From Notospermus geniculatus (lineage: Eukaryota > Nemertea > Pilidiophora > Heteronemertea > Lineidae), in contig NMRB01000185.1 of assembly GCA_002633025.1 (NCBI GenBank), positions 22,930-86,929 of the forward strand: DNA of 64,000 nucleotides, read 5' to 3'. Positions 1-13,068 of the stretch are shown here, piece after piece. A program made the position numbers and the translations under genes. Below the pieces are notes generated by a model. The model ran no database searches, was not told the origin of the DNA, and worked only from the letters and a program-made list of their open reading frames with translations. Position 1 is the stretch's first letter. Each line of letters starts with the position of its first letter.

Positions 1-1021
1 TACAGCTTCAGTAGCTAACGAACGCATTTCAGCGAAGAAATCACAGAGCGAACTCAGTCTTAACACGATCGATTTCATTGAATTTCAAAGGGTTAATTTC
101 AACAAGGTTCGCTACAATCTATTAGTTACAGTCGCGTCATGGATCATCTGCTATGACGACGATCAAAGCCAAACAAACCGCTGCGGCCATTTAATTGACA
201 CGTAAAACAAGCATACGACACAAAGCATGAAATGATGTGATTGGCCGATATGTTTTCGTAGCGTAATTGTTGATTCATTTATCGGCGCAGCCATTGAAAA
301 GACCATTAGTGCCGTCGTCAATGAACCCAGCAGGGCGCATTGTCGCGAATGATTTGATTATGGAGAAGCAATCGATACATTTATAGGTTGTATAACACGA
401 CGGTCCCAGGGTAACTAACTCGATGTACGTTAGCAGATTTCCGTGAAAAATCAGAAAACAACATTTTGCTCACGTCGCTTCATAAAATTTCAGCATTACC
501 CGGGTGAGATTGTAAGGAGTAAGGCCAGAAAAATGTGAATTTACTGGTGGCCTGAGTTTGAAAAATCCCAAAATTGGCTGGCATCCAGTATTTTCTGTTG
601 ACACGAAATGAACATGAAGTGGAATTTTAATGTTGAAATCACAAAATTTGGCTGGCGTCCAGGTACAATCTGTACAGTCTGCGCCAGGAAAAATGCTTTA
701 CTCCGCCCAATTTTTTGTGTCCCCTTCGATTTTTTAATGATTTTTGCTGTTTCTGACATCCCAGATCAGCTCTTGTCAAGTCCATGGACCTACTGGAACA
801 GTAAAGCAGGATCCACTGGCGCACGGATCTGGTCCGTTTTCAGTCCGTTTGTCCCTAGTTTTCCGGATACAACGCAAAAGTCCATTTGATCTATTTGTAC
901 GGACTTGAATCCGACAAAATCCATGTGCCAATGAACCCCGCTTCAGTCATCAGACTCACACTGAGGTGGATCGCAGTTATTATAACGCAGCTTCGGCAAA
1001 GAATGGAAAGTAAAATCTTAC
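1..1021 (-). other. Notch intron after EGF13 (incomplete)
   Basis: Starts at the GTAAGA donor at 1016-1021 and runs off the window. No further EGF exon is visible on the minus strand. A short phrase (aaatttggctggcgtccag and a near copy) occurs at about 568 and 643. Nothing else recognised. Confidence 0.7.
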
Positions 1022-1135
1022 CGATCGGACAGTTGCATTTGAACTCTCCCACTTTATCCTGGCAGACGGCACCATTTTTACACGGTTGGCTTTCACATTC
1101 ATTGATGTCGGTTTCACACTGGTTACCCGTATAAC
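1022..1135 (-). CDS. Notch: Notch exon: EGF13
   Basis: 114 bp, acceptor ttttgcag, donor GTAAGA, phase 1 in and out. It encodes [18 protein letters not shown] and [20 protein letters not shown], one calcium-binding repeat equivalent to NOTCH1 EGF13 (VHCEVNTDECASSPC, LDKINEFQCECPTG). It has the O-glucose consensus (CESQPC) and lacks an O-fucose site (C-KNGA-V-C), as human EGF13 does. It lies 11.9 kb from the EGF11-12 exon and is the last exon in the window. The phase-1 exit predicts EGF14 beyond position 1. Confidence 0.95.
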
Positions 1136-3010
1136 CTGCAAAATACAACAATGAAAATTCATGATATTTAACATTCATAAACTTTAATATTCTGATGATA
1201 TAAACAGTAATTAACTCTAAAATCTATATAATTCATGTAATTGCACACTGATTATTCAGACTCAATAACCCTTACATGTCAGTCTCAATAGCCCTTAGTT
1301 ATCACTGGCAACAAACTGCATAATTCACCACGAAATCTATTATATTTCAAAACCATAATTTATTACATAATTTAACGAATCATTCCCAGGAATTGAAAAT
1401 CATGGATTAATTTAGTTTAATTCTGATTAATTACAACTTGATGAAAATCCCTTCAAGATGCAAGAAATCTGTTCAATATCATACAGTCCCTAAGGGCCAA
1501 AATTTTCCCACAGTTTCAACATAATTTTCAAATTTGCTACGGGGATGTGTTCACCATAATTAGAGCTAGAATTCATGTACATTATCAATTAGAAAGTGTC
1601 CATTTTTAGGGCAGGTTAGAGTGGAATATCCCCAATGTGTTTGAATTGTATCTCAAGCGTAAACACCCATCTATCAAGATGAAAAGGGACATTTTATTCG
1701 CTAATTATTTGTTTCTGGTGGCATCTTCTGTCATGCAAAATACATCACCCCAAACAACATTTGTCACAATACCAAACAATTGCTCAAAATTACGTTCTCA
1801 TGTCAAAAGATGAAGTATGGGTCAAAACCCAGTGGGTATGAAATTCGAGCGTTAGTTCTACTCATCGGGATTTTGACAATTTTTCTCAGGGTCAGACCTC
1901 ACATCGGCCAAAGTATACAATAAATCTGAGATAAATAAACACATTAATATTCAAATTTTCAACTGAACCCTCGGGGCTCGGCCGTTTACTGTCAAATTAG
2001 GCTAGAAGGTTTTATATTCAACCCACATGAATACTTAACTCAAGAGTCATCACGCTGAATACATCACAACAATTCATTTTTTCGTTCTTTCGGCAAGGTA
2101 AATTGTGACTGTTTTCGGTCAAATTTTGAAAAAACCTCGCGACCTTGCTTGTTGATTAATTACAATCTGAATATTTTAAATTTAATGAGTTAAATCAAGC
2201 AGAAGACCGTCTGCTAGTTTTTTCCTCAGTTTTTCTCATCATTGTTTACGTTTAGTGAAAAGGACACAATGCATTGTCCAGAACATCAATAACTTTAAAG
2301 TTTGAAGAGGCGCATTTTGTAATTGTGTCCGAAACAATCCCAGCCCAAGTCCTTGCTCAAATCTTCAACTCCTTCTCAATGCCGGTCAAGATGCGAGGTT
2401 GATGATTTCTCTGCCATGAATTTGTACGTGAGGTACCAGTACCAGGTTTTATTAGAAATTTACACCTATGTTGTCCGTCACAACTGTCTGGCGTCCAGCA
2501 GTGTTGAGTGGACAACCTCATCCTATTGTCCAACCATGGGACAGTGGTGGTCATCCCTGAGTCGAGCCATATATAGCACGGTCAAACTGACCTGTCAGGA
2601 CAACAATAAGACGCCCCACTTCAGCGTGTAGGACAGTCCATCTCGTGAAAACACTGTTTCACTTCGTGTCAACCAGGACAATCAGAACTGACCCCTGGTC
2701 AGTCGTTGAACGTTGAAAATGTCAAACACACAGCATGAGAGGAAAATTTCACCAAATATAGCCACGGAGGTTTTGTATGGTGAACTTTATGGTGATTAAT
2801 GTTATATAAATGTACAGGTTAGATCATTGTGGATCAGTCTCCCGTGGAAGATGAGTGGTGTCCCTTCGTCATTCTGGTTAATATTGACCTTTTCGAACCA
2901 ATCAATCCTAGACATGGTGAGGAAGAACGACATTTTGGTTGAAAGATCCAAATTGATGACAAGTTATCATCATTCACCGCTTCAGAAACCAAAGATTCAA
3001 AATAGATTGG

Positions 3011-3075
3011 GCTGCCAGAGTGGCGCAGTGGAAACATCAGCACCTGTCACCTCTGAGTTCAGGTCTGATCCCAAG
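3011..3075 (+). mobile_element. tRNA-derived SINE head (degenerate)
   Basis: Box A-like tggcgcagtgg at 3021-3031 and a degenerate box B ggtctgatccc near 3062-3072 have tRNA spacing. No cloverleaf fits cleanly, so it is a SINE promoter remnant rather than a tRNA gene. Confidence 0.5.
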
Positions 3076-3137
3076 TTCAACACATTCTTCATGTAATGAA
3101 ATAATAACAGGTTCCTAGGGTGAAAGACATATCTTCC

Positions 3138-3201
3138 TACCGGACTCGAACCCACGGACCCTCGCATAAGGCATCAATCATCAGCACTCGGGCTGCACGC
3201 C
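3138..3201 (-). mobile_element. tRNA-derived SINE head
   Basis: On the minus strand, box B GGTTCGAGTCC is exact at 3142-3152, with gcagcccgagtgctgatg where box A is expected. The T stem does not pair, so this is not an intact tRNA. It abuts the MITE at 3205. Confidence 0.5.
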
Positions 3202-3204
3202 TTA

Positions 3205-3441
3205 AGGTGCCCAAAGGTCGACATTGCATCCTACTGAAGCAACTCGCGGCAACTAGCTTTCCGGCGATGGAAGCAACTCGGAGTGACTGACCAGTTGCCG
3301 ATTTTGTCGACCTGAGTGTGCTTGCCAGTTACTCCGAGTTCCTCTCAATCACTGAAATGTTGACCTGCACGTAATGGTTTTTTTTATCTGCGACGGATCC
3401 GTCAAGTTGCTTCAAGACGCAATGTCGACCTGTGGGCACCT
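3205..3441. mobile_element. MITE family A, copy 1 (PIF/Harbinger-like)
   Basis: 237 bp with inverted ends AGGTGCCC...GGGCACCT extended by GGTCGACATTGC and GCAATGTCGACC, flanked by TTA on both sides (3202-3204 and 3442-3444). A 3-bp TTA/TAA duplication is typical of PIF/Harbinger elements. Non-coding. A second copy is at 16342-16558. Confidence 0.75.
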
Positions 3442-3963
3442 TTAACCACTTAGGCCAAATCCCCATCTTCATGTAATGAAGATTGCATTAGTATATCAGA
3501 TTTTTTCCATCAGGTCCAAAGCCATAGCATTACTGGCCCTGGTAAGTACAGAAAAGGCCATAAGCTACTCAGGTAATGGAGATGGCAACTCTCTTTGACA
3601 ATGCAGCTTCTCTGGTTTCCTCCTGCAATACACTAGTTTGCTCATTATTGGCAACAGAGCTAGGCCTACATTGGCATCTGCAAGGTGCTTAGCTTTCAAT
3701 TCAATATTTTGAAATAAAGATGAAGCATCAGTCAGACATATCCATAAACTTGGGGAAAATAGGCCCTACATGATTCAGGTTAGAGACGAAACTTTAGAAT
3801 CGTCGTCTCAATCCCTGCCCATTGTTGCACTCAGACGTCGGCCACCTCATCGTCAATTCACCTTAACAACCTACAAGAGTCATCACCAGCCAATCAGAAG
3901 ACAACAGGGGGTCATCAAAATCTCGGTAGAGCAGATGGAACAAAAACGGAGGTCACTGCGGCA

Positions 3964-3973
3964 CACGTGGGAA
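3964..3973. promoter_or_regulatory. Overlapping E-box and Su(H)-type site
   Basis: CACGTGGGAA: a CACGTG E-box of the kind Hes/Hey factors bind, sharing bases with CGTGGGAA, which fits the Su(H)/RBPJ consensus YGTGRGAA. It lies in the large Notch intron after EGF12. Sequence match only; single YGTGRGAA matches occur in the window at about chance rate. Confidence 0.2.
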
Positions 3974-4500
3974 AATTGCGCCGAGAATTCGACAGCTGGA
4001 GCTGACCGTACGCATGCGGAACGGCAGCATGTTGGATGCTGGGAGTTGGTCGTCTTCTACGAAGCGACCATATGGTCAGGATAAGATGAGACACTTCTAA
4101 GATATCCTGGTTGGGATGAGGTCTTTTCTGGATATGATCTTTCAGTGGAACCTCCCTTTGCAGACACCTCTGACAGGAGGACACCTAAGTTCAGTCCCAA
4201 AGTGGCCATTTCTAATCATTTTACCTCCCTTACCAGGACACCTCTCAAATAGGGACGGTATCTGTCAGTCCCAAAGGTGTCCTTAATAGAGAGGTTCCAC
4301 TCTCATGTTCTAGCCATATTTAACAAACTAGACATTCATCATTGTCTTTTATCTTACTTTCTAATGGGAAGTGCAAACTTTAGCAAGCTGTGGAGCAAAC
4401 TTCTTATATCTACTGCTCATAGAGCAAAACTCAAGAAAGTATCATATTTTATTAAAAGATTTGATAGTTTCTTGTGTATTAAAAGCTTTTTTATAATAGA

Positions 4501-4605
4501 AGTCATTTTTGAGTCTTGAAAGTCATTTTTGAGTCTTGAAAGGCTTTTTGAGTCTTGAAAGTCATTTTTGAGTCTTGAAAGTCATTTTTGAGTCTTGAAA
4601 GTCAT
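4501..4605. repeat. 20-bp tandem repeat, about 5 copies
   Basis: Unit AGTCATTTTTGAGTCTTGAA, nearly perfect, one copy a base short. Confidence 0.9.
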
Positions 4606-5261
4606 ACAACTTCTCCACAAAAATATCCTAAAGAAGAGGGTTAAATAATGATACCAGTCGATGTTTCCTATTGTTCCATGAACCGTCATCCATCATAATC
4701 CCCCCCATCAAAATAAAACAAGGCTACGCCCGGCAACAATGGAGCAAAGGTCTGTAGTCCTTCATTGTATCATCCCCTCTCACGTTACAATCTGCTCATT
4801 AAGCCTCTTACGTCGGCAACACCGCTGCGCAAAAAATATGCCGCGAGTGAGTCCGCCGTGGACCGATGGACAACGTCAATGATTGTCCAACCGTTTGACA
4901 TCGCCTCTGGGGTTTGTCCGCCATTTATATCATTGTATCAAGTCTTAAACGCGCATTACGATTAGATTAGTCTCGAGCATGATATTTCTGACAGGATGCG
5001 CCGATTGCATGGGATTATGAGAGCGGGTCGGCTGAGATTACGTGCTCGTTGTACCGAGGATAATCCAGACAGGTGGCGACAATTGTAAAGGATACGGCCG
5101 ATCGTAAATAATCCCATCAAAAATATTCTCATCAGAAATATTGAGTCGTCAACGCGTCATCAAATTTTCAGCAATCTGCACATAGAATTCATACCTCGTC
5201 TTATAATAATGTGAGGCCTTAGCACTTTCCACAGTAATAGTCTCAAAGCGTTTCGCTTTCA

Positions 5262-5408
5262 GGGGAACTCAAGGAGCACCACGTTCTGTGTTCACTTGAT
5301 CCTTTCAGACAAGCTTTGCCAGTTGAGTGCAGAGTGGTGTCTCGACTGGGTGTCATTAGACCCATTACCTCTCGGTCATGAGTCCATGAACCACTGCGCT
5401 ACCCCACC
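5262..5408 (-). mobile_element. tRNA-derived SINE, family 1
   Basis: Reading the minus strand, a box A-like tagcgcagtgg is followed by a degenerate box B and a tail with ggatcaagtgaacacag and gctccttgag. The same tail occurs on the plus strand at about 39136-39175, marking one SINE family. Confidence 0.6.
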
Positions 5409-6280
5409 TTTCAAGTCCTTTTTCAAATTCAGACTAGGCCTCCGTCCTATTTCTAAATGAAAGGAAAACCTTGACCAGGAGGTGAATCTTCTCAGACAAA
5501 GACATGATCATCAAATTTCATCATCATGCTCAAAGGATTCATAATATAACCGTCTTTCATACCATTGAGTGCAAATCATAAGGCATGGGGTCCTAAGAGG
5601 GCTGTAACACGCCCCAGCATCAATGACAACCCTTTTTGAAGACCATCACACAGCCCTTTTTGAAGATGAGAATGAAACCTGGGTGGTGATATTCTTGCAA
5701 GCATCTGTCTAACGTGAGAAATATGACAAGAAACTGAGAACTTCTTTCATCTCTTGAGCCACCTCGCATGAGAACTCAACAAGAAGTTGATAAAGGACAC
5801 ATCACAATGAAAAGAGATAAGGTTCTAAATCAACATGCTTAAGGGGCGAGTTTCGTCTGGGAAAGGGGAAGGGGTCGAAATTCTAGATCTGAATGGATGA
5901 GATTTTCTTCAGGATTGAGTGGCACATTGTCCGACACAATGAAATGGTCGAATTCGTGCTTTCTGTGGATTGTATGGTGCCAGAAAGGATTTGGAGGACA
6001 GAAGAATGTTGAATTATGAAATACGATTTGCAAGGTTGAGATTTGTTTGGCTGCAAGAAAAATTCTATAATGACAACTGGTACCTGTTCAAAATGAAAGG
6101 ATGCTGGACGGTATCTGACAATGTAATGTGGTTCTGATTGTTGCTGTAACAATTGTAATCGCCACAGCTTTGCAACCATGTGAAGCCGACCTGATGAGAA
6201 AATGCTAGAACTTGTTCCTAGAAAGATTCAAAATTGACCCGCAATGAGTTCCCATCTTTCATAAGGTGGATAAGACGTTG

Positions 6281-6400
6281 GGCTGTATTCCAGAAGCTTC
6301 CTTAACCCTAAGGTTTACCTTTAGCTATTGTTTGCAGGGCAGAATACAAAAGCTTTATTAAGTAGACCTTAGAGTTAAGGAGGCTTCTAGAATACAGGCC
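6281..6400. repeat. 120-bp inverted repeat (MITE-like)
   Basis: Arms begin GGCTGTATTCCAGAAGCTTC and end with its near complement, with cttaaccctaaggt facing accttagagttaagg inside. Probably a foldback MITE; no clear target duplication. Confidence 0.65.
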
Positions 6401-9400
6401 AATGATTTGAACTTTGAGGAGAAAATACACGGAGACTTTTCCAAGCAGAAGGATACAAAGTACTGTAGGCCTACCATGGATTTCATTCTCACAAATTCCA
6501 CCAGGTGGCCATAAGCAAAGCCTGTCACCCAGGGTACATATTCCTAAAACCTTGCTGAGCTTAGTTACCTGCTAAAGTACCTAGTTTGTACAGGCCAATG
6601 TACATGACTAGCAACCAACTAAGTTAGCACTGTTTTATAAATATAAGCCCAGAATATCAGGTTTTTGCTAGTAAATGGAAAAGTTAACCCCAAGATGTGA
6701 ACTAAGCCGACCACCTTTATACGTGTTGCTTTGACAACGTTGGCATAAAACAGGCATGCAGTAGGCCTACAGTCATTTTGTGACAGAACTTCTCCATCCT
6801 AGCATATGCAAGCCGTGTCAAATAACTTGTCCTAGCGAGCCATCTAACTCAACCATCAGACAACTGAACAAAAAGCCACGCAAGTTTTAGAACTGGTGCA
6901 CTCAAAATCCTCCCTTTTTCGAAGACCTGGCCTGGTTGCTAAACCCATTGCATGACAACAAACAAATGGAGCAGAGAATATTATCAACTGGTTCATAATA
7001 ATTAGCATTATCAATCATCTCTATCCAAGGGCGGACTGGAAATGAACAACTGCTTTTTTGCTCGGCCCCTTCCTAAAAGCAGCTGGACTTTTTTTCCATT
7101 CAGAGGCAACAGCCTGGAAGGATTTTCAAGTGGTGCAGAAAAAATCAGAAGGATTGTCCTTTTTTGGCGTACAGCTGAAAGTAGACCAAGGTGACGGCAA
7201 CATCTAACGTGGAGACAGTGTTCCATGGAAAAGACGGCCTCCGGGTCTGTTGAACTTCAGTCCAAAACAGGCTACGGCATTCCTAACAGGATTTGGTTGA
7301 CAGCAACCCTGAGGACATTGTTGAACTTTCTTGCCGACTGTGTGGCCCACTTCATCGAGGATGCTTTCACTCTCAAAACTGTCCTTAATTACAGTTGACC
7401 AGGAAAAGTTGTACACCATCAGACCTCAGGGCACAAAATGCACAGTCAAGTTGACCAACGATAGGATGAAATGGACCGAGGGTGATGTCCTAGGTTGCGC
7501 CTCAACCACTTGGGTCTGAGCAAACTTAAGAACAAATAAGGATGCCTCCTGGTTGTGGTGGCTAAATGCGGCTCTTCAGATGATCACGGCTTGGTCCTCC
7601 CAGACAATGCCGTCCCCATCTCTAGGTGACCACCGACTGCCTCTGGGTAATGGGTCCTCACCACAGCTTCCTGGGGTACTGACTCTACCGCGGCCTTCCA
7701 CAAGTTCTCAGAAGGTGTTGCCACCTATATTGCCTTTTGGTTGTGGAGATTACCAAACAACGTAGGCCTTCGTGGTAGGCAACTTGAATCCCATCCTAGT
7801 CTGGTTCCCGTCTTTGCCACCCTCGCCCTCGCACCCATGGCACCCCGGCAGCAAGATACTGCAACGATCCACCATTTTGACCAGGATTTCTGTCCAAAAC
7901 TACACACTTTCTATGCACTGGCAACAGTTTTGTATCAGCAATTTGCCAGACAAGCACATCGGTAGAGATGTGTTGGTAACGACTATGTAGTAATTCTTGA
8001 CAGAACCATCTGATATGAAACCTTTGCTGATCATAATTTTGTACAGACAATCATGTGTGTCAACTTACGACAACCAACAACACCAAAGTCTCTCCGCCAT
8101 ATAACATCTGGAGATGGTACGCTTTTTCTTGAAGTCTCGATTTTACACCTTTTGGAAAAAACACCAGCACGGTTCAACGTGTCTGAAGCGTGGATAGTTC
8201 ACATGATCTCTAAGAGTTCAGAAGAGTTTTTTTTTGTAAAAGGAATCGTCTGAAGCTGAGATATTGAAGAGGTCATTGTTTGACGAGCAGTGCAGATGGA
8301 CGGACACGAGACAAGCCAAGGAGCTAGGCCATTCTCCGTAAAGAGAAGACACCTCGGGCCAGAGATGCGGCATGATTGTCCCATCCCAAATGCAGCAGCC
8401 CTCTAAGGTTTCCTAACATTGACATTGTGCCTGTCAAATCAGCTGTGCTGTTACCCAATCTTCTAAGGAATCCGTCAACAGAACTGTACGATAATTTAAG
8501 CAATCGGTAGCCATATTTAGCCAAATGGATCATAAATTCGTAGGTGGTATTGTCATTGCTGAGAAGATGGTCCCTTCATTGTTATGACCGGTCTTAATGA
8601 CAGTATCTGATTCGACATTCTCGGAGCATTCCCCGATGCAAATGAGAACTGACAAGTTGTAATTTGGATAAAACGAACAACTCCTCTTTCTGTTTGATGG
8701 AGATATGAATACCGTTCTATTCTAAGTCTGTAAAGAAAGAATTTTATCAGCCATTCCGTCATGAGAAAAGGATTTCACGTCCGACTTTGCAGACAGATTG
8801 AAGACCTTTTTAGCATGCGAGTCGTTTTTGATACATCCTGTAAGGTAGCGTCAACGTCTGCTCGCCCGTCATTAGAATTACTGCAAATCATGAAATAATT
8901 CCGCAGATTATAATAACACGAGAAAATCTTATTAACCAAAACTAGCAAAAAGGTCAAATCTGTATTCTTCATCCCTAATCAACTGCCCGAGATAACGCCG
9001 AAAAATTAACAGCGAAATTCGTGGACATATGGTCATCGCAACGAACCCCATAGCGAGTAAATAGCGTACGAGAATAGCGATTGCTGCCGAGATCCATTCT
9101 TAGCAAGGTGGGCTCTCGTACGGGATGCATAAATCCCATTGATGCGATATTAGCTGTGTAATGTCTCTTGATGGTCTATTTGTCCACGACAATAGCCCAG
9201 CGGGGGATATCACGCTCGTCGTGCTCAAGACTCGTCTCGGGACTTGTCTTGTCTAGAGTATGGACCATTCAGGGTTTACAACTTGGATCGCCATTGAAAT
9301 GGTATAAGAATTAAATTTCACTATGAGAAAATCATTAGAGCTCTCTAGGTGGTCGAATACTTGAAGTTAAGAAAACACTTAGTCAATTTTTGAGACAATT

Positions 9401-10201
9401 GGTCAATTTTTGAGAAACATTTTCACACAGAGTTGCAAACTTAAGATTTACTAAAGGGAGCTTTTTCTGGACACTCAAAATGTCATATTTTTTAGCAGCA
9501 ACCATTCAACTCCCCAAGGGTGAACAGACGACGTCTTTTTTATGAGTTTTCTCAAAATTTGCAAATTTGAGGAGGAAAAATTTCAACAAAGATGATTCAT
9601 TTTAACCAAGTGAAGGATGTTTCTTCAATTCTTTCTCAAAATTTTTCTGTTTAACTTGTAGAAATTGAATTGGAAGTTTCAGGTGGTGATCCAGAACAGA
9701 AGTTTCAGAACTTTTGTTTGTTCAACACAAAAGTAGATGTTGGCGGTCAGAACCAAGGGAACCAGATATGGTGATAGGCTTGTATGTCTGTAGCAAACTT
9801 ACATGTACGAGAGAAGCTGTCGTACATGAATATGTATACTACTGCATTAGGAAATCAAGTTTCAGTCACTGAATCTGCATGAACAAATCAAAAACACATT
9901 ACTGGATCATCAATGTCTGGGCTGAGAGCAAGATTGAACAGAGTAATACGATGATCGAATTATACATAACAGACACGCATTATATTACAAATTTTTATGA
10001 CTCCCCTCGGATTGGGACTAATGGTTTCCCCAGCAATGATTTAAGTTAATGAATTTGTCACCAAGTTAATGTGATGATGCGCGAGTTTCACCAATGTACT
10101 CCCTACACTTTACGTTATGCTACAGATGATGGGGTGTAACCTGGTGTAATGTTTTCTGGACACCACAGCCAATGCAGGATGCCAATGAGTGCATTTGTAT
10201 A

Positions 10202-10358
10202 CAGGCCTGGATCCAGAGGGGGGTGCGCCGGGCGCTCGCCTATCCAGTACCCGAAGCAGTGTGACATCCTGTGTGTGAAATTCCGGAATTTGGTGCAAAT
10301 TTCAATGTTCCTAGCACAGGACGCCCCCTTTTCCCAAATCCTGGAACTGCCCCTGGTA
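10202..10358. repeat. G-rich dispersed repeat, copy 1
   Basis: Starts with ggatccagaggggggtgcgc and ends with cgcccccttttcccaaatcctgg in inverse relation. The middle (gtgaaattccggaatttggtg, split by mismatches) resembles 11699-11868. Confidence 0.45.
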
Positions 10359-11698
10359 TAATCAATGACAACCAGTCCAGAGGTGAAAAAGTCCTAACTC
10401 TAGAGTATGCAACATGGAAAACTGTGAATGATGTAGGCCTACAGTATAGGGAACATCCTGTCCAGGGAGGGATTTCATTGGTTATCAATAGAGGGCAGCA
10501 CTGCTCAATCCTGATGATATTTCAATAAGGAATTGACAGGGGACCCGAACCTGAGTTTTTACGGCAGCGACACCTTACCATGGCGGCCAGGAGTTCCCCA
10601 CAGGCCTTTCGCACGAACCCCACAAGGACCTCGAAAACGGCAAAATCACGTTTTACAGTAGGCCCACACTTGCTCTTGTAATGGCATTTTTGGGGTTATG
10701 TGGGGTGGTGAGAGAAAGTCTATTTCTACAGAAGATATTCAACAAACACAGTAATAATGTAATAGACTAATCAATACCATAAATTCCTCTGATCTAACCA
10801 TTGGTTTTTACTTGGCAGAGACCTGTGATTATCAAGATTATGAACAACTTTCCCACATATCGCGCACGTCCCGCCTGTTGTCCGCACCCGTTCGGATCAT
10901 ATTTCACACCCCACCTATTGTCATCACTGAACTACAGGTTTCCACTAACGAGGACCTGTGATTTGCACCCTAAAACCAGTTGTTCGGGTCCCATATTTAA
11001 AGCCCTTAGGGTCCACTTACAGGGGATAAAGGGTTCTTAATCAATTGAGTAAGGTTGGAAAATCGCTCACGGCATTTCACACAAGTCTCATGCACAGAGA
11101 TTTCACACCATGTAAGAATATTTCACGCCAAGAAGAGCCACTTTTCACATACATTGTAACACAAAATATATTGTCATTCTAACTCAAGTTCTTTGCGTAC
11201 TCTATGTCCGTGTCATGGTGTTGGTTGCATATAATTTGATTTTGCCATTGTTTGCATGCTTCAAGGTATTTAATAAATTCCTTCCTTCCTCAAGCTGTAA
11301 TCCATTAATATGGGGGCAAAATCTTCAAGCTTATGTGCTAACCTTTGACCTGTTGACAATCTTCGCAAATACAGTGGTAGAAGTGGTTTTAGTGGTTCAA
11401 TCCCTGGCCGGGCCATCCTAATGTGCTAGAGTGGGTACTCTCTTTGGCACTGCAGGTTTTCTCCTGCAAAATGTGCCACACGTACATCACATCATGGTTG
11501 AAGTTGCACACACTCCACTTGCGCCAACGACAAAGTGCACCACATGGGTCGATGACGTCATTTGACGTCAATTTGACCGACAAGACGGAGAATTTTTCTG
11601 TGATAACGTCATCTACATTGTCTTTTGGGCCAATAAATCTGCATTTAGTACTCGGCTTTTAAGTCAACACGTTTAATCAGAAAAGTTTGCAACTCTCA

Positions 11699-11868
11699 GG
11701 CCAGGCACGGATCGGGGGGGGGGGGGCACATGCCCCCCTTTCTGCCAACAAATCTGTAAAATCCCCCGTGAAATTCTGAAATTTGGAGCAAATCACTGAA
11801 ATTCACCACAGATTTCAATGTTTCTAGCAGAGTGCGCCCCCTCTTTTCCGAAATCATGGATCCCCCTG
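11699..11868. repeat. G-rich dispersed repeat, copy 2
   Basis: Starts with a long G run after cacggatc and ends tgcgccccctcttttccg followed by aaatcatggatcc, with inverse ends. Related to 10202-10358, as shown by gtgaaattctgaaatttgg and atttcaatgtttctagca. Confidence 0.45.
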
Positions 11869-12908
11869 ACTCTTATCATATTTTTGCCAAGCAACTCAAT
11901 AGAAATAGTTGAAGACAATAGGCCGCCATTGAAGATGCATTGACTTTCATTTTCTCACCAGAAAAACACGAGTTTGATGATTTGGCAAACAAGGGAGAAA
12001 TGGGAACACTTGGTGCCTGAACCTTCTGACAATGGAATATCCGTGAAAAATTCAGAGTACAGAAGCCACCACAAAACCATTGAAATTTACGGGCTTTCAT
12101 GGCGTCATGTTTAATCCACCTCGAACCATTTCCTTCCAAATATTTTCAAAACAATGATTGAGTAATAATGAACAACAATGGAAATATTTCTGGGCAGACG
12201 ACCAAACAAATGGCAGCAGAAGACCTGTCACAAAATAGCAGAAGACAAAGTGGTGTGCATTCCATCAAGAGTATGACAACACAATAGTGTACGCTAAGTA
12301 CACATAATGCACAGGTGATTTTTCATGTTGGGGTGAACTCGATTTCACAACACAAGTGCCACTAATGAATGAAGCGGCCATTACAACTAAATGACAGGTC
12401 AACAACAAAACATAGCTAGCCGATGGGGGTTGGGGATCATGTGCGCCATTGTTCAAGAGATCTGCGCTCGTGAGAACGTCCTGGGACATCGGACACAGGA
12501 AGGAAGCCCAATATATTACGCACATGCTCTGTATGATTAATCGCCGGTGTACGGGCGGAGGACGACGCGCCGAAAGCAGAATGGCGGAGACACTGAACTG
12601 GCATTCAGATCACTCCGGAGGGAACATACATCATTAGGAGATTACACCCCGAAGGCTTCGGAGATCAGAATCGTGAAGAAATCCTCCGACATGTTGGCAG
12701 ACAATGTAAAATTTCAAATCTGTTCAAATTTAATTATCATTACATCTGCATCAGGCAGAGTATGTCTCAATTCGTGCCACAAAGAGTCTAGAATCCAGTT
12801 TGAAACGGTCGAGTCAAATTTTTACCAAATTTTATGATTTTGACTCATAAGTATGCCCCATCTACCTTTTTATTCTTTTTCCAAGATCACATAAACCGGC
12901 ACCTGATC

Positions 12909-12994
12909 ATCCTCCCATAGCAGGGCTTTGGTCTCGCTCCTCTTCATACACTTGATGAAGAGGAGCGAGGTAAAAACCCCCGCTGATGGAGGAT
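12909..12994. repeat. Small palindromic element, family B
   Basis: 86 bp, almost entirely palindromic: left arm includes ctcgctcctcttcat, right arm atgaagaggagcgag, outer ends atcctccc and ggaggat. A second copy lies at 47787-47886. Confidence 0.7.
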
Positions 12995-13068
12995 GGCACC
13001 TGATAGAAAATCCAAGTAACCCCCTCTAATGGTGGCAGATGAAACTGAATAAGATCACTGTTCCTTAC

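Larger units (their letters stand above)
1136..13068 (-). other. Notch intron between EGF11-12 and EGF13 exons (11.9 kb)
   Basis: No exon recognised in either strand. It holds SINE heads at 3011-3075, 3138-3201 and 5262-5408, a MITE at 3205-3441, a 20-bp tandem array at 4501-4605, an inverted repeat at 6281-6400, two G-rich related repeats at 10202-10358 and 11699-11868, and a small palindrome at 12909-12994. Relatively CpG-rich unassigned stretches lie at 4790-5110 and 8985-9240. The stretch 7010-8570 has several short open frames without recognisable motifs. Confidence 0.75.

Noticed and set aside
3138-3201. Functional tRNA gene
   Set aside because: Box B is perfect but acceptor and T stems do not pair; a SINE head fits better. 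The same applies to 18731-18800, 39050-39110 and 61285-61320.
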